A stretch of DNA of 64,000 bases from Mercurialis annua (taxonomy: Eukaryota; Streptophyta; Magnoliopsida; Malpighiales; Euphorbiaceae). Below are positions 58,428 through 64,000 of the stretch, piece after piece; position 1 is the stretch's first letter, and each line of letters begins with the position of its first letter. The notes under the pieces are model-generated. The model was given only the letters and a program-made list of their open reading frames with translations, was not told the DNA's origin and searched no databases. Location: the NCBI RefSeq assembly GCF_937616625.2, contig NC_065574.1, positions 558,001-622,000 of the forward strand, written 5' to 3'. Both the position numbers and the translations under genes were made by a program.

Positions 58428-61400
58428 TATATATATAAAGTAGGATGTTTTTTCCCATGGATTGAGAAATTGACATTTGGCAACATGTGATTGGTTCTCA
58501 CCTTTTTCTTCTTTAAAATTCTTTCATTTGTCAAAATTAATTGACCAATAATCTACTTAAAAGAAATCTTACTTTAATTGCTTTGATTACAATTTATAGA
58601 CTTTCCTTTTTCATTCTTTATTGGTAAAAAATTAAATTTGACAATAAATATAACAAGAAGATCTTTCCTTTTTTTGATCTATATTTATAAAATACCACAA
58701 TAAAAGATGCTAAAATACTAATTATATTTTTATTTGTGATTTTTTATCTCCTACTAAAAATAATTTGCTGAGACAAATTGAATTATAAAAAGTTTTTTAA
58801 TAAATTTACTAATTTTTAGTAGTAATATATTAAAATACTTAATAATTTATAGTTATAATTTTATTTATTTATATTTGATAAAGAAAATTATTTTTATGTT
58901 TTTCCTTTTATTAACATAACACTAGCTAATTGTTAAGTAATTGTGATTTTTTTACCTTACACCAATTATTTTACCGATCTACTTTTAATAATTTTATTGG
59001 TATGACATTTCACTTTTCATTACATTAGATAAAAAAAATTATCATATTTTATTTTCTATAAACTTTAGTTACATGACTTCTCATTTTTGGTAACTTTTAA
59101 TGAGAAAAATTATTCTCATATCATTTTTGGTAATATTACACTATTTTAGTTAATGATGATTAATAATTCATTTGATTTGATTCGATTTGATTATCATTTA
59201 CTCCTTTAAATGCTAATTGCTAATGAGTAACGGTTTTTGTATATAAATGCTAATTGCTAATTGCTAATGAATATACATTAATGTTAAAAATCTTTTGATT
59301 TGCTCATAAATCCCTATTATATATACTCATATTTTTATTCTTCTTCAATCTCAAAAGCTACTAACTTCTCAGGTAAATATGTTATTTTTTCTCTTATTTA
59401 CTATAAAGTTTGTTCTTTAGTTGTTGGTGTTTTCTATTGTTCAAATGTTTTGTGTTAATTAACAATTTTATGTAGGTGTTGAGAAGACTTTTCTCATGAT
59501 AGAGAATAAAAATCATAAGGTTTTATCATCATCTTTCTTTTGTATTCTAATTTGTTTTCTTTGATTCACATCTCACACTATAACAATCATTCTCATATTT
59601 AATTTAATATTTTTAAAATTAATATTATAAGATTTGAATGGTTGTTAATCTCTTTTTCTTTGGTTGATACTTAATACTCTCACAATCATTTTTATATTTT
59701 TTTAATTTTTTTTAATCAATATGATAAGATTTAATTGATTTTTTAATGTACTTTTGAAACACTTTTTTTTTAGAAATAGCTATAAGCCTATACCATTTTT
59801 TTTAATTTAAATAGCAAGGTTAATGAATTCAATGTATTAGTTGCTTTGCTAATCAAATTTGGTTATAATTTTTCCTTCAAAATTGCTACAATAATTTTAA
59901 TTAGTATGGTAAATTAATGAATTTCAGTTTTAATTAGTTTTTTGAGTTAATTTGGTAATATTTTATCTTAAAATTGTTGCATTGGTCAATTTATAATGAA
60001 TTCCTTGGTTTGTTAATCTAATTGGTAAAATTACTAACATTATTTTATTTATTTTTTTGGTTTTATTAATATTATTAATATTATTATATTAATTAGTAGA
60101 TAAGATTGGAAACATAGAATTAATAACAAAATAAATATTTAAAATTTGGTAATAAATAATAATTTAAAACTCTTTAATAGTTTCTCTAATTAATACTAAA
60201 TGGTTTACTTACAGAATTAATAATAAATATTATATTAAATTAACCAATTATATTACATAATAATTTTTTTTGTATATATATTAAAGGAAATATGATTAAA
60301 ATTTAAAAATAGAAAAATAATTACAAAAGGCATCCAATTAACAAAATTAAAGAAAATTGCAATCATTAACTTTCACAGTTATAATCACAACCACACTCAT
60401 ATTCATTTATTTTAAATTTTTATAATGTTTTTTGATTTACATGCTAATATTTAATTTGTTTTCTAAATTTGTTATTTGGTTATCTTTGCAGATTTAAATC
60501 CGAAAAATATTTATTTTAGCTTATATGTAGAGATATGCAAATTTTATTAATTAATTCATTGCTATCAAATTTGGTAATAATATTTTTTATTTATAATAAT
60601 ATTTATTTTTAATTGGTATGGTAAAAAAAGTAATTTGATTACCTTTTTAGTTTTAAATTTGAATAACTTTTGTTTAGCTTATATTAATTGACTGTTAATC
60701 AAATTTGGTAACAACGTTTTTTTAATTACAGTAAGTCAATAGTATTTATTTTTAATTGGTATGGTAAAAATAGTACTAATTTGATTACCTTTTTATGTTT
60801 TTGAATAATATTTTTTTAGCTTACATGTTGTGATTTGTAAATTTAATCCATTAATTGATTGTTAATCAAATTCGTTAACAACATTTTTTTCTTAATTACA
60901 ATAAATCAATTACTAAAATTATTTATCTAATTTTGCTATTACAATTAAACAATATTGATTGAGTGATAGGATTGGAAAGAAAATTTTTCTACAAAATGAA
61001 TGTTTTTATTTTGATAACAAATAACAATCTAACTAATACAAATGATATGTTAAATAGAATAAATCAGTTTTGCAATTAATTGGCACTTTCTAATTTAATA
61101 GTATATATTTTGAATTATTATACTACCTTATTTGATTTTGCTAATATGATCAATTATATTATATTAATTAAATGTCAAGATGGGAATTAAGTTAAAATGG
61201 ATTGTAGTTTTCTTGATAAAAAACAATTCGGCTTGATCGGTTAATGAATATGAATAAAATTTGACTTCTATATTGATTATGAGTTACAAAAATTTAATTT
61301 TTATAAATGCGGCATTAAAATTATTAACATAAAACTTGAAACTTTTAATTTAAATAATTTTTCATATATCTTTCAAAATAATTAAAATGAACATTAATTT

Positions 61401-61603
61401 GTCAAAATAAAACATAACGACCTATTAAAATTAAACAAATGTATACAATATATGTTAGCTTATAAATAATCAAAAAATTATCCAAATTTTGATAAAAATA
61501 AAGGGAGTATCCAAATAAAAAATATAAACAAACCTTTACTAATTGTAATATTTTAATACATTAATAATTAAAAAAATCGTGCAACGCACGGGACTAAAGC
61601 TAG
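58425..61603 (+). mobile_element. Non-autonomous Helitron (about 3.2 kb)
   Basis: The 5' end is TCGTATATATATAAAGTAGG, related to the end at 54751. The 3' end has hairpin CGTGCAACGCACG, then GGACTAAAGCTAG, ending in CTAG before T (61573-61603). The same hairpin lies in the minus-strand Helitron at 57391. The body is AT-rich without a gene. It lies inside the helicase remnant. The flanking base at the left is C rather than the expected A, so the left end is good to a few bases. Confidence 0.82.
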
Positions 61604-62944
61604 TATATATATAAAGCAGGACGTTTTCTCCCTTCGATTGACATGTGGCATTTCCACATGTATATTTCAATATTTTTTCTTTCTTTTAAATGCCAAGTGG
61701 CACTAATATTTGCTTTTTAATATTTTTTCTTTTTCTTTTAAATGCCAAGTGGCACTTACATATAAAGCAGGACGTTTTCTCCCTTCGATTGACATGTGGC
61801 ATTTCCACATGTATATTTCAATATTTTTTCTTTCTTTTAAATGCCAAGTGGCACTAATATTTGCTTTTTAATATTTTTTTCTTTTTCTTTTAAATGCCAA
61901 GTGGCACTTATATTTTCTTATTGCATTTAATATCTTTAACTTTTCTAAATAAAACGTTTTACCATTTAATACTCTTGGCTATACTTACCCTTAAACATAG
62001 CTAATTGTTTTGATTACTTAATTGTCATATATACTCTTTAAATTCTTGACTATAATTTTCTTTTCTTTATTTGTTTTAAATTCTTTCATTTTTGTTATGG
62101 AAATGCAATTAATCACATTAGTTATTTTCGTTATTTTTTTATTAAATTCTTTCAGTTTTGTTATGGATATGAAAATTAATCACACTAATTGCTATCTTTT
62201 TGAAAATATAATCATTACTTTTTATACTATGATTTATTACTATTTTTTTAACCATTTAATTGCCACCTTTTTGAAAATAGATTTATTACCTTTTTGATAC
62301 TATGATTTTTTATTTTTTAACCATTTAACTTTAATTAAAAAGTTAACAATACAACTCCTTCCTATTTAAAACCATTTTTCACAAACATGCAATAAATTAC
62401 AATGTTACAAAAAAAATTATCTATCTCTTCAACTTCAAGCCATATTTTAAAAATATCTATACAAAAAAATTATGTCTAAATGGATTAAATTTTTTCAAAA
62501 CTATTATCAATGGTGGAAGTAATTGTAATTTTGAAATTTGGTCTAATAAATTAAATGGTTGAAAATTTATTTATTCAACATTCATTCCAAAACGTATTAG
62601 CTACTTGTGGAGGACAAGTTTTGCCTTTAGAAGAAAACTTTAGGAGCTGGGTTGAAAAAACATTTGAGGTGTTACAATTTTCCATTCAATTCACATATTA
62701 ATTGTTATAAATGACAACAAAATGTAACATCTCAATTAACATACTATATAATAGGTTTTCTATCTACAATCTTTTTTAGATTTTCATATCTTATATCCTT
62801 TTAACATATTTACAGAATTGCATAAATTTTCTTTCAAATTATAGTGATAAGTTAATTTGTATTGTTTATTTAATTGTTTGTGTTTATATCATTTCTATGT
62901 TTAATTTATTTTTAATATTATTTAATTTATATTTATTTTTTTAT
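61604..62944 (+). mobile_element. Further Helitron 5' end, starting at the previous CTAG
   Basis: TATATATATAAAGCAGGACG follows the CTAG end directly, so two Helitrons sit head to tail. The first bases (TC) are missing. The first 151 bases are present twice in tandem. Downstream DNA is AT-rich and may be the leader of the RPA-like remnant. Confidence 0.65.
61611..61912 (+). repeat. Tandem duplication of 151 bp
   Basis: Two copies of ATAAAGCAGGACGTTTTCTC and the following DNA lie at 61611-61761 and 61762-61912, nearly identical with one extra T in a run. Each also contains two copies of TTTTAAATGCCAAGTGGCAC. Confidence 0.95.
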
Positions 62945-62947
62945 TAG

Positions 62948-63626
62948 GACAACCAATTCTACATCATATGATTTAACTAGAAAATTAAACTTGAAGAAGC
63001 AAAAATATAAAATTAAAGCTCGCATTTCTAGATTATGGAATGTAAAATATGATAATGCTAGAGGATCACCAAATATGGAGATGGTTCTTATAAATGAAAA
63101 GGTAATCTCATATATTTAAATTTAATAAGTTCTTTTTTTAAATATATTTGTTTTAATAAATGTTCAACGGGAAAATTACATCCGTGCAATAATACATAAA
63201 AATATTGCATTTCAATTTCGATTTAAAAGTAAAAAAGGAGACATTTATTTTTTTTCTCAAATTTTAAAGTCACGAACACGAAGGAGAATTATCGTGTTGT
63301 AAGCGATAATAAATTCATGATGAGATTTTGAAAAATGAACTATTGTCCACGAATCTGAGAACAATGAACTTCATATTCTTAGACATCGATTTGATTTTTT
63401 TTTTAGTTTGACAAGTTGAACTCACGCCACAAAAAAATATTTGTCCTAACAGGTAATCTTCGCATTTATATAATTATAATTTTTAATTTTTCTAGATACC
63501 TATTTATCTTGTATTATTTAAAAAAAATACATATGAATTTTAAATTATAGATATCATTAAAAAAGTCATTGGCAAGATTGGAGTGGTGGAAAAAGGAACT
63601 AAGAAGGTTCAACTTCAAGATTTGAG
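62948..63626 (+). pseudogene. RPA1-like (replication protein A large subunit) remnant
   Basis: Exon-like pieces: 62948-63101 (IKARISRLWNVKYDN, then MEMVLINEK before a GT donor), 63170-63452 (GDIYFFSNFKV, then HESENNELHILRHRFDF in another frame, before a GT donor), and 63551-63626 (KKVIGKIGVVEKGTKK before a GT donor). The order and text fit the OB-fold DNA-binding domains A and B of RPA70. Plant Helitrons often carry RPA-like genes. A stop and frame change near 63330 and a lost acceptor before the second piece mark it as broken. Whether it belongs to the Helitron beginning at 61604 is inferred from position. Confidence 0.72.
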
Positions 63627-64000
63627 GTAGTGTTTTACATTTTATTTAGTATGAGCATTTTACTTTGAAACACGAAATATTAATTGACTGTAAACATTTG
63701 TATTAAATAATAATAACAATAATAAATTAAATTACATTAGAAAAATAACAATAGTTCAGTTATTTATATTGATTCCTAAATTGTTTACTGTTTTCTTATA
63801 ATTTCTCCATTTACATTCTTGATTTCTGATCTTCTGTTTTCTTTCCTTTTTAAAAAAGTCTATAATCATTAATTTTGTTGAAACTGTGCATTTTCAAATT
63901 TCACAACTTTCCTACTACATCTTATATATCGACAATAATCAATATTAATTGATGAACGGTTTAATGTAATGTTAGCTTATAAATATAAAATATATTTGTT
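63627..64000. other. AT-rich right flank
   Basis: No further exon of the RPA-like remnant is recognised. The Helitron presumably continues past the window edge. Confidence 0.35.

Noticed and set aside
58428..58534. N-terminal residues of the 260-codon helicase frame
   Set aside because: This part is the reverse reading of a Helitron 5' terminus, not helicase.

Overview
This is a window of plant nuclear DNA, almost certainly from a eudicot. The genes have several short exons with GT-AG introns in very AT-rich DNA. The protein families are plant ones: a plastid-type bifunctional HISN2, a Ca2+-dependent mitochondrial carrier, a plant NUDT, GRF/CCHC zinc-finger proteins and an F-box protein. The spaces between genes are filled with plant transposons: Copia LTR elements, Mutator-like and hAT MITEs, a Stowaway and Helitrons. 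I see no rRNA, tRNA, CRISPR or prokaryotic features. The sequence alone does not support a species name.

Layout. 1-5600: a decayed non-autonomous LTR element whose LTR pieces lie partly in inverted orientation, with a second 1.6 kb LTR-like block inside it. 5601-9515 (-): an intact five-exon Nudix hydrolase gene with a 2.8 kb first intron. 9516-17728: AT-rich intergenic DNA with foldback MITEs and microsatellites. 17729-20170 (-): an intact four-exon ATP-Mg/Pi carrier with EF-hands. 21538-23972 (-): an intact zinc-knuckle/GRF/coiled-coil gene (copy A). 24547-25722: a TIR element holding an array of 20-bp palindromes. 26045-32500 (+): a broken inverted copy of gene A (copy C), split by a young 4.65 kb Copia element at 27194-31843. 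33008-34844: a hAT MITE followed by a frameshifted F-box gene. 35936-38412: tandem broken copies of an unrecognised membrane-protein gene. 39540-41837 (-): intact GRF gene copy B. 42699-43670: a hAT-like repeat with a nested MITE. 43899-45585 (+): intact HISN2. 45916-50980: a duplicated block, each unit carrying a small secreted eight-cysteine protein gene. 50983-64000: transposon-rich, with a second hairpin-cored TIR element and a nested Helitron cluster containing a helicase remnant and an RPA-like remnant.

The host genes do not form one pathway. HISN2 works in plastid histidine synthesis, the carrier exchanges adenine nucleotides across the inner mitochondrial membrane, the NUDT probably clears nucleotide or inositol pyrophosphates, and the GRF proteins probably bind nucleic acid. 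The parts least explained by known families are the duplicated CX3C-rich secreted proteins, the GRF/CCHC copies (two intact, one broken), and the palindrome-cored TIR elements.

Exon boundaries were set by hand from splice sites and reading frame. Similarity statements come from reading and hand alignment, not from searches.
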